DNA from: Sciurus carolinensis
Lineage: Eukaryota; Chordata; Mammalia; Rodentia; Sciuridae
Assembly: GCF_902686445.1 (NCBI RefSeq)
Contig: NW_025920104.1
Span: 248,001 to 312,000 of the forward strand
Reading direction: 5' to 3'
DNA length: 64,000 nt
The position numbers were made by a program, and so were the translations under genes. This document shows, piece by piece, positions 36,886 through 48,009 of this stretch. A model generated the notes under the pieces. The model had not been told where the DNA came from and searched no databases. It worked only from the letters and a program-made list of their open reading frames with translations. Numbering within the stretch: position 1 is the stretch's first letter; the number at the start of each line of letters is the position of its first letter.

Positions 36886-37429
36886 CAGGATCACAAGAGA
36901 AGGACTGAGAAAGCAAAGCCAAAGCAGAAAACAAAAGTTGTAACAGAGATCACTACATATAAACTCATGTCTAAGACTACTCATACAAAGTCAGTTAAAA
37001 TAATTTCTATGAAAAATGCTCATAAAAATATTTTAAATATTGTAAGTTGGTTAATATACATCCCTTTCTCATGTAATAAAAATTAGTTGATATTCACAAA
37101 ATTAATATAACCACTTTATCCATTGCTGACTTTAAATATCTCAACAATGTTCACATCCATTCCTTCATGGATTAACTACCTAGTATGTGCTTTATGATTA
37201 AGCATGTTATAGAATATAAAAGATATAATTCTGACCTAAAGAAGTTATATTACTATTGAGAGACATCTAGAAAAGCATGTCAATTAGTGAATTAAAAAAA
37301 AGAACTTAAGTATTATTTATAGAGAGACTATGAAAATATTTCCCCAAAGTGTATAAAGAATCTTTAAACAATCACATGCCTATTTCCAAGGAAAAACATT
37401 CCTAAAATATAATATTTTAAAGTTATTTA
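36886..37429. other. Upstream of the last recognised kinase exon
   Basis: AT-rich. An old repeat-like stretch is at about 37150-37290 (taactacctagtatgtgctt). No exon seen. Confidence 0.45.
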
Positions 37430-37645
37430 GGCCAGGTACATTGGCACATGCCTGTAATCCCAGCAGTTTGAGGTTGAGGCAGAAGGATCACAAGTTCAAA
37501 GCCAACCGCAGCAACCTAGCAAAGTTCTAAGTAACTCAATAAGACCCTGTCTTTAAATAAAATGTATAAAAGGGCTGAGGGTGTGTTTCAGTGTTTCAGT
37601 GTTTAAGTGCCCCTGTGTTCAATCTCTGGTACCAAAAAAAATTAG
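37430..37645 (+). repeat. B1-ID composite SINE
   Basis: B1 part with acatgcctgtaatcccagca, ID-like part with gggctgagggtgtgtttcag and a short duplication of gtgtttca, then an A-rich end. Confidence 0.9.
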
Positions 37646-38393
37646 TTATAAGTGGCAAATAATGTGAACAAGACTTTGTTTCAACTATTTTGAATATAAC
37701 CCTAGGAACAGAATCACTGCTTCATATGATAATGTTACATTTAAACTTTAGAGAAAATGGTCTGAATTAATTTTTGACAACTTAAAAAAAATTAAACATT
37801 TTAAAAATCTGATGTTCTTGGAATTCTCTATTCTTATAGGTACTTTAGGAAAAGTATTCTACATATCTCTTTAGTTTAAAATAATTTTTATGCTAACAAC
37901 AAATCTATACTCCATAAGCAAAGAATGTGATGGAAGCAATTATCAGGCACTGACCAAAAAAATGCAGATTTCTGTCAAAGTTAACAATGAAAGCAAGGGA
38001 ATATGCAATATCAGATTGTGGTAGACCTTGCTACCTCTAATCTCATCAATGTCTATTATGATGCCAATTATTATTTCAAGTAAGTCTGGTGAGGAAGAAA
38101 TTCAAGTTTCTAATTTTTCTTCTCTACTACCTGTCAAAGTTATGAATATAAAAGGGAATTTTATTAAAGGAAACAATATATACTACTTAAAAACAAATAT
38201 ATATCAAACATTTCACCAGGTTATAAACTAAGCATTTTTAAATAAATAATACTGAACTATTTCAGAAAATATGCACTTAGTCTAAAATATTAACTGGCTC
38301 ACAAAAAATGTAGGTTCATTTTCTTTGATTCATGTTTTCTTTTTTTTTTTAAAGAGGTATGTCTTGTTCTCAAATGCTCATTAAGAAGATGTC
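37646..38393. other. No gene recognised
   Basis: AT-rich. A 67-codon plus-strand frame at 38028-38231 has no signature. Confidence 0.5.
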
Positions 38394-38522
38394 CTGGAGT
38401 TGAGGTTGTGAATCAGTGGTAGAGGACTTACCTTGCATGTTTGAGGCATGAGTACAATTCTCAGAATCACATATAAATTAATGTATAAAATAACGGTCCA
38501 TCAATAGCTAATTTTTTAAAAA
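38394..38522 (+). repeat. ID SINE with A-rich tail
   Basis: Starts ctggagttgaggttgtgaat. The tail has acggtccatcaatagctaat, as in the copies at 2.8 and 5.7 kb. Confidence 0.8.
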
Positions 38523-38527
38523 GAATA

Positions 38528-38727
38528 TGTCATAGCCAAATGTTGTGGCACAATCTTAAAATCGCAGGGACTTCGGAGGCTGTGGAAAAGGATTGTGAAA
38601 CCTAACCTGCCTCAGCTAGTGAGGCCCTGAACAACTTAGTAAGACCTTTACTCAGAATAAAAAATGAAAAGGGCTGGGGATGTTTCTCAGTGTTGAAGCA
38701 CCATTGGGTTCAATATCTGGTACCAAA
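38528..38727 (+). repeat. B1-ID composite SINE
   Basis: Diverged B1 part (aaatgttgtggcacaatctt) joined to a clear ID part (gggctggggatgtttctcag). Directly after the previous SINE. Confidence 0.85.
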
Positions 38728-38776
38728 AAGAAAAGAAAAAGAAAAAGAAAAAGAAAAAGAAAAAGAAAAGAAAAAG
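38724..38776 (+). repeat. (AAAAAG)n tract
   Basis: About eight A-rich AAAAAG/AAAAG units grown from the tail of the preceding SINE. Confidence 0.93.
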
Positions 38777-38777
38777 T

Positions 38778-38952
38778 GTCCTAGTCAGGTGCAGTGACTT
38801 ATACTACCTGGGCAATTGAAGTAGGAGGATCACCAAGTCAAAAGCCAGCAATTTACCAAGACTGTTTCAAAATGAAAATGGAAAAGACCTAGGTATAAAG
38901 ACCACTAGTAGAGTAACCCTGGGGTCAATTCCCAATACCACCCCTCACACAA
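38778..38952 (+). repeat. B1-ID composite SINE ending at the duplication edge
   Basis: B1-like gtcctagtcaggtgcagtga and ID-like ending in ggggtcaattcccaatacca. Its end is within a few bases of the first base shared by the three large repeat copies. Confidence 0.75.
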
Positions 38953-41900
38953 AAATGCAAGACCCTGGCAACCCCTCCCTTCCTCTATCCTCTTAACCTC
39001 CCTGTTTTGAATGTGGGTTTGAAGCCACCACCTGTATTGAATGTGGGTTTGAAGTGGCCAGGAGCAGAATGGTCTCAGGATGCCATGGGAACCATGACGC
39101 CACCATGTTCTCAGGCCGCTTCTCTGTGACCTCAGCTGGAATCAGGGGTGCAGGCTCCATGTCACAGGACCCACTCATCAAAGTTCATGTTGCCCATGGC
39201 TTTACAAACACTCTGGGGAGTGCAACAATGTGTCTTCTCCTACCAGGGCCTCAAAATCCCGTGACCTTCACAACCTAGGTGACCAATGCCTGCTCCTTCC
39301 CCTTTGATGAGAGGACTTCTCCCATGTATGGCTCTGATGTCTCAGGAGAACTGGTAACCAATGATTATGTTTTTCTGAGTGGAATTGATTGCAATGGAAT
39401 GAATGCAGGATCAAGGATATGACTTTAGCCACTTATCTCTGAGTAATGAATCTTGAGAGTAATAACTGAAAACATAACGATGAGAAGATTGAGATTGGAT
39501 GAGGAAAGTTTTCTTTTTGCCACCACGTTTTGGTTCCGGGACCCCAAAATCCATGAGCCATCACCACATGCATTTGCCTGTTTATAACTCCCAACAGCAT
39601 CTGGCTAAATTGCTGAAGCACTTCCTACTGCGGGAAACAGTCTTAGCACAGGAAGCACATCTTCCTCTTCCTCACCCATTCCTGAGATGATGTGCAAGAT
39701 CCAGCACCTGACCTGGCTTGTGCATTATGCACAGCTCTCTGCTGTTCAGAATTTTTCAAAAAAAGTTGAAAAGGAAAAATAAGAAAAAAAAATACTCTCA
39801 AGGAAAGTTCAGTAGATTTTGAATGTAATGGCTAGGGATTCATGTATGAATGATCCCCAATATCTCCAATCGTAGTCACCAATTGAGCATATTGTCAATC
39901 CTACATAGTTCTGCTTCTGCCCTGCTCGTGGCCTCCTTGAATCCCTGATATATATTTTCTGCTCATGGATCAATTAGATACTTCCATTTTCATCCTTTAG
40001 TGAACAGGGGAAAAACTCTTCCTCAGGACTCAGTGCTAGACTTGAGTATTGACATGCAAAAAAGTTCCTTGCTGGATTGTTGTGAACAGGAGAATTAAAA
40101 ATTCCTTAGACATTGTTTGGCTTGGTCATGATTGCTTCTCTGCATACAATTTCACAAAGTAAGACTGTAGGTGTTCAAGTATTGTAACTCAGGTGACTGT
40201 CCTTGTTCTGGCAATATAGTGCATCACTTAGAGTGCGTGACTCGCATGCTCCAGGCCCGGGTTCGAGTCCCCAGCAGTGTGGGATTGCGGAAATTGCAAA
40301 TAAATGAAACCATTTCTGAGCATCCCAACCTTTCATCCTCTCTCCTTTTAATTTTCTTTCCTCCTCTCATCACAAAGGGAATCAGCACTCTAAAACAGAA
40401 CTAGTTTCACATGCAACCCAATTCCACCACAACATTTCAGCTGTCTTCAAAATGACAATGGCACTTGTACCTGGTGCTGTCCAGGTTTCTTGCCATACTC
40501 TCTGTCAATGAAGGGGACTTCCACACCCAAGCACTTTCCACGTGAACCTCAATGTCAACTGGATATCCAAGAGGTGAACACAAAAGACACCCACTCTTGT
40601 TCCTGTAATTTCTCTCTCACTTTTGCTTTGTAGAGGCTTAAATGTGATTTCTTGGTGAATAATGTTAGAATTTGGGATGGAATCGATGTTAGCCTCTATT
40701 GAGAGCATTCAGGAGTATCACAGGGGATTTACAACCTCCACACCAATAGCATTGGAGCTCCAGTGTCAAGAGAAATGGAGCCTTTTCATAAACTCTTGTT
40801 AATATTGATGGACATCCTCGAGGGATGCAGTGTAGTATTGGGTGAAGCATAACAACAACTCGGGTTGTGAGTTGTTATGTTTACCATGGATCTGGGAATT
40901 AATGCACTGTGCTTTGGAGGATAAGGAATGACACAAGAGCCCCTCTTTTCAAGAACTCACACCGGAAGAAGGAAATCAGAGACATTAGGCATAAGGCATG
41001 TTGGCGGTGCATGGAAACAAGTCAAGAAGGAAAACGGATTTGACAAATTGCAAATGCTTGAGGTATGCTTTTCCTTCTCAGTGATTCTATTATATGTAGG
41101 TTATTGTGGAACCACTTCTGTTTTTATATTAAGATTATGCTGATGTAGGGTCTTCACTCTGGAATATTTGTGGACCTTTTGGTGATAAAATTTTTGAGAT
41201 TGTGGAGCACTCTTCATTCAGAGAGCCAGGAACTAGTGTTGCATATGCCAGGATCAACTGGCTTAAATTGTAGTTCATGGGGGAAGGTACTGTGAAGTTG
41301 GGGAAGCCTTTGCTCATGGTTCTTGTGCCAGAAAAAATAGGAATCAACATACATATATTTGACTGTCCCTTGGGAGCAACAGAAAAGAGACAGAAATCTG
41401 AAGGGCATTGTTGTCCTTCAAAGGGGAATGAGGGTCAGTATTCATGGTTGCATAGAGAATGAATGGGTAATAGGTACTTCCTGTAATTGTAGTGTATGTT
41501 GAGGTTGAATATATGTCATGGAGTTTGTGTGTTGACCATGAACGATGGTGAGTTTTATAGTGTCTCTTCTCTGAAATTGTTTTTCATCATCAACACCGTT
41601 CAGCTTTTCTTGCCCCTCAAATATCCTTTCTCCTCTTTTGAATATTCAACTTGAGAGTTTTGAACCATTCCACTTTCAGCACGGTCCATATTCAAACCTG
41701 ATGTTATGCCCTGTGAACTGTGCTCACAATATGATCACCAGACTGTGATTTCATCCTCCAGCTTGTGTTCAGCTCCCTCCTGGGCCTGGTTAGAGGACTC
41801 CTGGCAATGTTCCACAGGCTCTTGAGACTGAGAGGTATAGGTCTGGTCAATAAGATGAGCAATTTTGTGAATACAGATTGGCAAGACATTTCTGCTTCTT

Positions 41901-42688
41901 GTGGAGATTTGATGTGCCCCTGGAAAAATCCCAGCAGCTATGTTTCTGGGTGCAGTCTAGTTGTAAGGCAACAGCTAAGAAGGTGGTGCCTGGCAGTTGG
42001 AGTGAGCACAGAACAACTCTCCTTACATGTCAGGTTCGACCTGCCCTCCTTCCAGCATGCTGAGTGAATGACTCCCTCCTCTCTTCATGACCCACTGGGG
42101 GAGCCACTCACCTTCCCATGGGACATGGACATCACATGTTCCAGCTCTCTCCTTTCCAGACTTTGTAGGTTAAGAGGAGATTGCTGACAGATGGAATGTA
42201 ATGTGTTCCAAATTAATGATCACCTAAACCATGGTGCTGCCCTGCATGCTCTACTGAGCTGAGCACTCACCACCCATCTCTCCATGAGGCTGCTAGGCTA
42301 CTAGGCTAGATTTCTGAGTCTGAAGGAAACCCGGGTTGTCCCAGTCCTGGAGGAGTGTGGTCAGAGGGCAAATCCAATGGTGTCGTTGCTAAGATTGTTG
42401 ACCAATGTGCTGTCAAGCACCTCTCGGTCCCACCTTGTTCCACTGGACTTTGCAGGGGCTAATAACCTGCATCAGGAGCCAGAGGAGCAGCCTGTCAGCA
42501 TGAATGATGCAGCCAAAGGAGCATAGTGCCACCTTGCAGACCTGGGTGGAAGTGCGAGCTTTCAGACTTCAAGAGGATCCCTTGTCCTGCCTGGATATGG
42601 GGGGATTTATCACTCATGGGGCTCCATACCACTTACAGCCTGGTTTCTCATTGCCTGGATATCAACAATAGAATTCTTTGTTCAAAAA
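38953..42688 (+). repeat. Large repeat unit, copy A
   Basis: First of three direct copies of a unit of about 3.73 kb. Landmarks: gcaagaccctggca at 38957, gtggccaggagcagaatggt near 39054, tttgcctgtttata near 39577, a tRNA-like patch at 40206, gtgcatggaaacaagtcaag near 41008 and gtgttgcatatgccaggatc near 41237. Copy A lacks about 180 bp that B and C have after cagctgtctt (about 40439). No reading frame over 120 codons is shared between copies and I do not recognise the content. Base composition is less AT-rich than the kinase introns. It could be an amplified piece of a gene or repeat family that I cannot name. Confidence 0.88.
40206..40300 (+). repeat. tRNA-like (ID-related) patch in copy A
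   Basis: Contains an exact Pol III B-box consensus form, ggttcgagtcc, at 40260-40270, and a degenerate A box in ggcaatatagtgcatcactt. It probably derives from an ID-like SINE. A tRNA gene is unlikely because the acceptor stem does not pair. Confidence 0.65.
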
Positions 42689-43929
42689 TGCAAGACCCTG
42701 GCACCCAATGCCTTCGACTATCCTCTTACCCTCCCTGCTGAGCCACCACCTCTCTTGAATGTGGGTTTGAGGAGGCCAGGAGCAGAATTGTCTCTGGTTG
42801 CCATGGAAACTGTAACATCACCAAGTTCTCAAGCCGCTCCTCTGTGACCTCAGGAGGAATCAGGGGTGCAGGCGCCATGTCACGAGACCCACTCATCAGA
42901 GTCCATGTTGTCCATGGCTTTACAAACACTCTGGGGAGTGCAACAAAATGCCTTCTCCTACAGGAGCATCGAAACCCTGTGACCTTCACAACCTAACTGA
43001 CCAATGCCTGCTCCTTCCCCTTTGATGAGAGGACTTCTCCCATGTATGGATGTCATGTCACAGGAGAACTGGTAACCAGTGGTTACGTTTTTCTGAGTGG
43101 AATTGTTCGCAACGGAATGAATGCAGGATCAAGGATATGACTTTAGCCACTTATCTCTGCATAATCAATCTTGAGAGTAATAACTGAAAACATAACAATG
43201 AGAAGATTGAAATTGGATGAGGAATATTTTCTTTTTGCCAACAAGTTTTGGTTCTGGGACCCCAGAACCCATGAGCCATCACCACATGTATTTGCCTGTT
43301 TATATCTCCCAAAAACGTCTGGCTAAATTGCTGAAGCACTCCTTACTGAGGGAAACAGTCTTAGCACAGGAAGCACATCTTCCACTTCCTCACCCATTCC
43401 TGAGATGATGTGCAAGACCCAGCACCTGCCCTGGCTTGTGCATTTTGCACAGCTCTCTGCTGTTCAGAATTTTTCAAGAAAAAAGTTGAAAAGGAAAAAT
43501 AAGAAAAAATAAATAGTCTCGAGGAAAGTTCAGTAGATTTTGAATGTAATGGCTAGGGATTCCTGTGTGAATGATCCCCAATATCTCCAATCTTAGTCAC
43601 TGATTGAGCACATTCTCAATCCCATATAGTTCTTCCTCTGCCCCTATTCCTGGCATCCTTTGATCCCTGATATATTTTTCTGCTCAAGGATCAATCAGCT
43701 ACTTTGTTTTCATATTTAAGTGAATCAGGGGGGAAAACTTTCCCTCAGGACTCAGCACTAGACTTGAGTACTGACATGCAAAAAAATTCCTTGCTAGATT
43801 GCTGTGAACAGGAGAATTAAGAATTCCTTAGACATTGTTTGGCTTGTTCATGATTGCTTCTCTGCATAAAATTTCACAAAGAAAGACTGTAGCTGATCAA
43901 GTATTATAACTTTGAGTAGCCGTCCCTGT

Positions 43930-44020
43930 GCTGGAGATAGAGCACATCACTTAGAGTGCCTGACTTGAATGCTCGAGGCCCCGGGTTTGAGTCCCCAGCA
44001 CTGTGTGATTGTGGAAGTAG
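43930..44020 (+). repeat. tRNA-like (ID-related) patch in copy B
   Basis: Counterpart of 40206. The B-box region reads ggtttgagtcc. Confidence 0.62.
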
Positions 44021-44909
44021 CAAAGAAATGAAACCAATTCTGAGCCTCCCAACCTTCTATCCTCTCTCCTCTTAATTTTTTTTCTCCTCTCGTCACAAAT
44101 GGAATCAACACTCTAAAACAGCACCAGTTTCACCTGCAATCCAAATCCACCAACACCTTTCAGCTGTCTTCTGCTCTCCAAGACAGCAGTGCCCAGTCAC
44201 CTGCATTTCTTCAGAGTATTTGTTCCATGACCTCACTCTTTTCTCCTTAGGACAGAGATCAAAGGTCTCTCATGAGTACTCTTATGAGGACAATTCTTCA
44301 GCACCTTCTGCAGCTGTGCATTGTGCACCAGGTTTCAGTGGCAGGAAATTCAAAATGACAACAGCACTTGTACCTGGCACTCTCCAGGCTTCTTGGAAAA
44401 CACTGCCATACTCTCTGTCAATGAAGGGGACTTCCACACCCAAGCACTTTCTATGTGAACCTCAATGTCAACAGGATATCCAAGAGGTGAACACAAGAGA
44501 CAGCCACTCTTGTCCCTGGATTTCTCTCACTGTTTTGATTTGCAGAGGCTTCATGTGATTTCTTGGTGAATAATGTTAGGTTTTGGGGTGAATCGATGTT
44601 AGCCTCTATGGAGAGCATTCAGGAGGATCATGGTGGATTTACAACCTACTCACCCAATATCATTGGTGCTACAGTGTCAAGAGGACTGGAGCCCTTTTAT
44701 AGACTCTTGTCAGTGTAGAATTCGTTGAAGCATAACAGCATCTCAGGTTGTGAGTTGTTCTTATGTTTACCACGAATCTGGGAATTAATGCATAGTGCTT
44801 TGGATGGTAAGGAATGACACAAGAGTCCCTCTTTGCAAGAACTCACCCTGGAAGAAGGAAATCAGAGACATTAGGCATACAGCATGTTGGCGGTGAATAG
44901 AAACAAGGC

Positions 44910-44923
44910 AAGGAAGAAAACGG
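44910..44923. repeat. Left target-site duplication of the full-length L1
   Basis: aaggaagaaaacgg, imperfect match to aagaaggaaaatgg at 55932-55945. The unbroken site in copy A reads aagaaggaaaacgg. Confidence 0.85.
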
Positions 44924-46320
44924 AGATCCAAAATGGTGGACTAGAGGGAGGCTGCATTCTTTGTTGCTCCTTAACTCCAGTTTAAAGCAGAGGATATCTA
45001 TTTCTTGGTGAGTCAGTTTTTGCTGCTTATTAATACACTGCTGTTTACCCCATTTGTCTGCTGTGACCCATTGCATTCTGCCAATATATGGACGCCTTTT
45101 TTGAGTGCAGATTGCTCACTGTCAGGCACCTCTCACCCACCATTTGCCTGCCTCTCGTGAGTACATCGCCTGCCTTACACCTATCCAACACCCAACATAT
45201 GATGTACACCACCCAATCGTCTGACAATAGTCAGCAAACTGATTGCCGACCTCCAGTGGAGCAGCAGCTGCCTGCTGTTGCCTGGAAGTTCTCTGTTAAA
45301 GTACCAGCAGGTTTGATTACATGTGGCTGCCGCCATTTTCAGACAACAGCGAGACCCCATAGAAACCCTGGCCTGACTGCCTGTGCCCCATCTCCAGGAA
45401 CCCTCAGTTCGAACAATCACTCCCAGCCTCTGGGACCCTCATTTTGACTGACTGCTCCCTGCCACAAGGACCCCCATACCAACTGACTGTGCCCTATCAC
45501 CAGGACCCCAGATGTACTGCACCTGGCCTCCAGGATCCCACAACCACACCAAACACACCCAAACTCCAGGACCCCTCCCTGACCAACCGCACCCTGCCTC
45601 CAGGATCTTCAGCTGACCGTGTCCACACCCTAAGCTGCAGCTCCCCATTTGCCAACACATTTGGAAGCCAGAGAAGCCATCTTGGATAATCCTGGAAGCC
45701 AGAGCTCTGATCTTAAATGGGGCAAATCCCATCCTGAGATGCCTGCTGGAGACATGAAGCTCAATGTCAGGTACCTCTCATGCATTAGGCTACTAAACAC
45801 TGGGAGGTTTCTTTACTATATGACTTTATACTGTAGATTTTTTTTCTCCTTAGTGAAAAAATTTAAGTTTTTATTTCTTTACTTTTCTTGCTCTCTTTTC
45901 CTTTTGTTTACCTGTTCCCTCAGAGTCTCTTTCTCCCTTTCTTGCATGCCAACATTCAATTTCTTTTGGCTACACTCTCACCCTTTCTATTATCTAGAAC
46001 TTCTGTATATTTTTCTTATCCATTAGAGCCACATTATACATCCCTCTACATCCTCTTTAGCATCCATTAGAAACTGCAGACCTTATTGCAACTCTGTTTG
46101 TTTTACTGGAGATAATATTTGAACTCATTCTGTTTATTATGACAATTTTGTCAATGTCCTCATAGGGGCTATTTGGTCTAGGATTGCATAGTGTCTCAAT
46201 TGGGCATTGCTAATATTGATCTCCCTTAAAGAAAGGGTTTTGGAAACCTATAGGGCCACTATTAGCCTACAGGGGAAAATCTGCAATACCCCAGATCTTC
46301 ACTGTTAGAGGGGAAGATAC
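44924..46320 (+). promoter_or_regulatory. L1 5' UTR with degenerate tandem repeats
   Basis: Starts with the L1-typical agatccaaaatggtgg. Between about 45340 and 45640 lies a C-rich array of 30-45 bp units with the shared phrase ccaggaccc (for example actgcctgtgccccatctcc, ctgactgctccctgccacaa). L1 5' UTRs carry the internal Pol II promoter, and here the array may be its monomer-like part. Reading frames on both strands in this area are by-products of the repeat. Confidence 0.75.
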
Positions 46321-46973
46321 ATGAACAAAATGAAAAAACAAGGGAAGAAAATGATCCAAACAAATCTAGATTTTATATTAATAGAATCCAATGACAGTAT
46401 GTTAGAAGAAATGTCAGAAAAGGACTTCAGCTTATACATGATTAAGATGACTCACGAAGAAAAGGATGAAATAAGAGAGCAAATGAAGGCAATGAATGAT
46501 AATACCAATAAGATGAAAGAGTAACTGCAGGAAGTCAAAGATCATTACAACAAAGAGAGAGAGAGATTCTCAATAAAAAATCAAAAGGAAATCCTTTAAA
46601 TGAAGGAAACAATAAACCAAATAAAGTACTCAATGAAAAGCATCCCCTAAAGACTAGACCAATGGGAAGACAGAACTTCAGATAATGAAGACAAAATATT
46701 TAATGTTGAAAATAAAGTTGCCCAAACAGAGAAGATGGTAAGAAATTATGAACAGAATATCCAAGAACTATGGGACATCATGAAAAGACCAAATTTAAGA
46801 ATTTTTGGGATTGAGGAAGGCATAGAGATACAAACCAAAGGATTGAACAACCTATTCAATGAAATAATATCAGAAAATTTCCCAAAAATAAAGAATGAAA
46901 TCAAAAATCAAATACAAGAGGCTTACAGAACACCAAATGCACAAAATCATAACAGATCCACACCAAGGCACAT
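46321..46973 (+). pseudogene. L1 ORF1, N-terminal part, broken
   Basis: Starts at ATG 46321 (MNKMKKQGKKMIQTNLDFIL). Three in-frame stops occur, at 46522 and further at about 46597 and 46648. The frame then reopens through the coiled-coil end and the RRM-like domain (NLRIFGIEEGIEIQTKGLNN) up to the provirus insertion after the codons for STPRH. ORF1 protein is the RNA-binding trimer of the L1 particle. It cannot be made from this copy. Confidence 0.9.
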
Positions 46974-47336
46974 TGTTGGGGTTTCGGCCAGACCCCTGGC
47001 CCTAGGTGTGGCAAGGCTAAGATGGTGCCTGGCAGTGAGCCAGAGCAGTTAACTTTTGCATAAACAACTGACATTATTTTGAGGAAGTTCCAGGGATTGG
47101 CTGAGCTCCCTGATGGACAATGCAGGTCCACTGTATGCCTGCCTTTGCTGCCTGTATCTGTGGATGCTCTCCCCTCGTGCTCGAGTTGCTGATTGGTTAC
47201 AATAATGTATATATTGGAGTGTAAGTTCCTCAAAGAAAAGAACAAAGAAAGAACTATGAGGAAGTAAGCGCGCAAAATAAAGAGCTCAAAAGAACCAGGT
47301 TTGCGTCTCGTTTCTCTGCGGGCAGGGAGCGCGACA
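46974..47336 (+). repeat. 5' LTR of the inner provirus
   Basis: Begins TGTTGGGG and ends GCGACA. It has aagatggtgcctggcagtga, a CCAAT-type box (gattggttac at 47191), a TATA-like aatgtatatattgg near 47204 and AATAAA at 47276-47281. Confidence 0.94.
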
Positions 47337-47338
47337 AA

Positions 47339-47357
47339 TGGTGCTGAAATCCCGGGA
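47339..47357 (+). other. Primer-binding site of the inner provirus
   Basis: Two bases after the LTR comes tggtgctgaaatcccggga. By eye this is nearest to tRNA-Phe type sites, with one substitution and one extra base. IAP elements are known to use tRNA-Phe, which agrees with the LTR form. A GGGTAAGT splice-donor-like site follows at about 47387. Confidence 0.7.
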
Positions 47358-47460
47358 AGCAAAGAACAATAATTTTTCACAGACAAGGGTAAGTTAAGTG
47401 GTAAGTAATAAAGTAATAAATAATAAAGCAATAAAGTAATAAAGTAAGTAAGGCTAGAAA

Positions 47461-47724
47461 GCCCGGTAACAGAGAAAAATTAATAGGCTTTAAGCCCGGT
47501 AACAGAGAAAAATTAATAGGCTTTAAGCCCGGTAACAGAGAAAAATTAATAGGCTTTAAGCCCGGTAACAGAGAAAAATTAATAGGCTTTAAGCCCGGTA
47601 ACAGAGAAAAATTAATAGGCTTTAAGCCCGGTAACAGAGAGAGGTTAATAGGCTGAAAGCCCGGTAAAAGTTCACAGAAGGCAAACTCGTTGCCCGGTAA
47701 AATTAGTTAGTTTCAATTTATGAA
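47461..47724 (+). repeat. 33-bp tandem repeat in the provirus leader
   Basis: Starts at 47461, 47494, 47527, 47560, 47593, 47626, 47659 and 47692. The first five units are virtually identical (gcccggtaacagagaaaaat, then taataggctttaa). The last three decay, but keep gcccggtaa. Unit length is a multiple of three, but stops occur. Just upstream, 47395-47450 has a looser aataaagt repeat. Confidence 0.95.
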
Positions 47725-47820
47725 GTGGTACCAAATTGTGTGTGTGGTGTGTTATTTTTGTGTTTGTTGTGTGGCTTGTTTGTGTGCTTGGAGCTCTTAG
47801 TGCTGTAAGATTTAATCATA

Positions 47821-48009
47821 GGAACAGAACTGTCTAAGACTGGAATGCAACAGCCTCTTAGGGAGTTACTAAAAAGTCATGGAATGCCACTAACATTCCT
47901 TGATACCATAGAGAAGGTCTCTCCGTGGTTTTTAAAGGAGGGGCTGTTAAATATTCCACAGTGGGAACATAATATAGTAGCCATAGTCCCCACAAGTATT
48001 GGGAGATAA
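47821..48009 (+). pseudogene. gag matrix-like scrap
   Basis: A frame of 62 codons ends in TAA at 48007-48009. It contains the block IEKVSPWFLKEGLLNIPQW, which aligns with the matrix block [19 protein letters not shown] of the right-hand provirus. This is the p10-type matrix core of beta/IAP-like Gag. There is no normal gag start in frame. Downstream, about 48050-48180 is a frame-broken remnant. Confidence 0.75.

Larger units (their letters stand above)
42689..44923 (+). repeat. Large repeat unit, copy B, left part
   Basis: Direct repeat of copy A in the same order, from gcaagaccctggca at 42690 to gcaaggaagaaaacgg at 44923, where an L1 is inserted. It keeps the segment of about 180 bp missing from A (about 44172-44350). 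This segment contains a short frame (VSHEYSYEDNSSAPSAAVHC) also present in C with three changes. Function unknown. Confidence 0.9.

Noticed and set aside
40206..40300. A genuine tRNA gene
   Set aside because: Only the B box is good. The acceptor stem and anticodon arm do not pair, and copies B and C decay independently, which suits a SINE-derived patch.
42726..42989. 87-codon minus-strand frame repeated in part at 39 kb
   Set aside because: The frame is not kept in all three copies of the large unit and has no domain. Its repetition follows from the DNA duplication.
45439..45732. Gly/Trp-rich minus-strand frame and overlapping plus-strand frames in the L1 5' UTR
   Set aside because: Explained by the C-rich tandem array. 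Both strands stay open because stop codons are rare in that composition.
47461..47724. CRISPR array
   Set aside because: The 33-bp units are direct tandem copies without spacers, inside a mammalian provirus leader.
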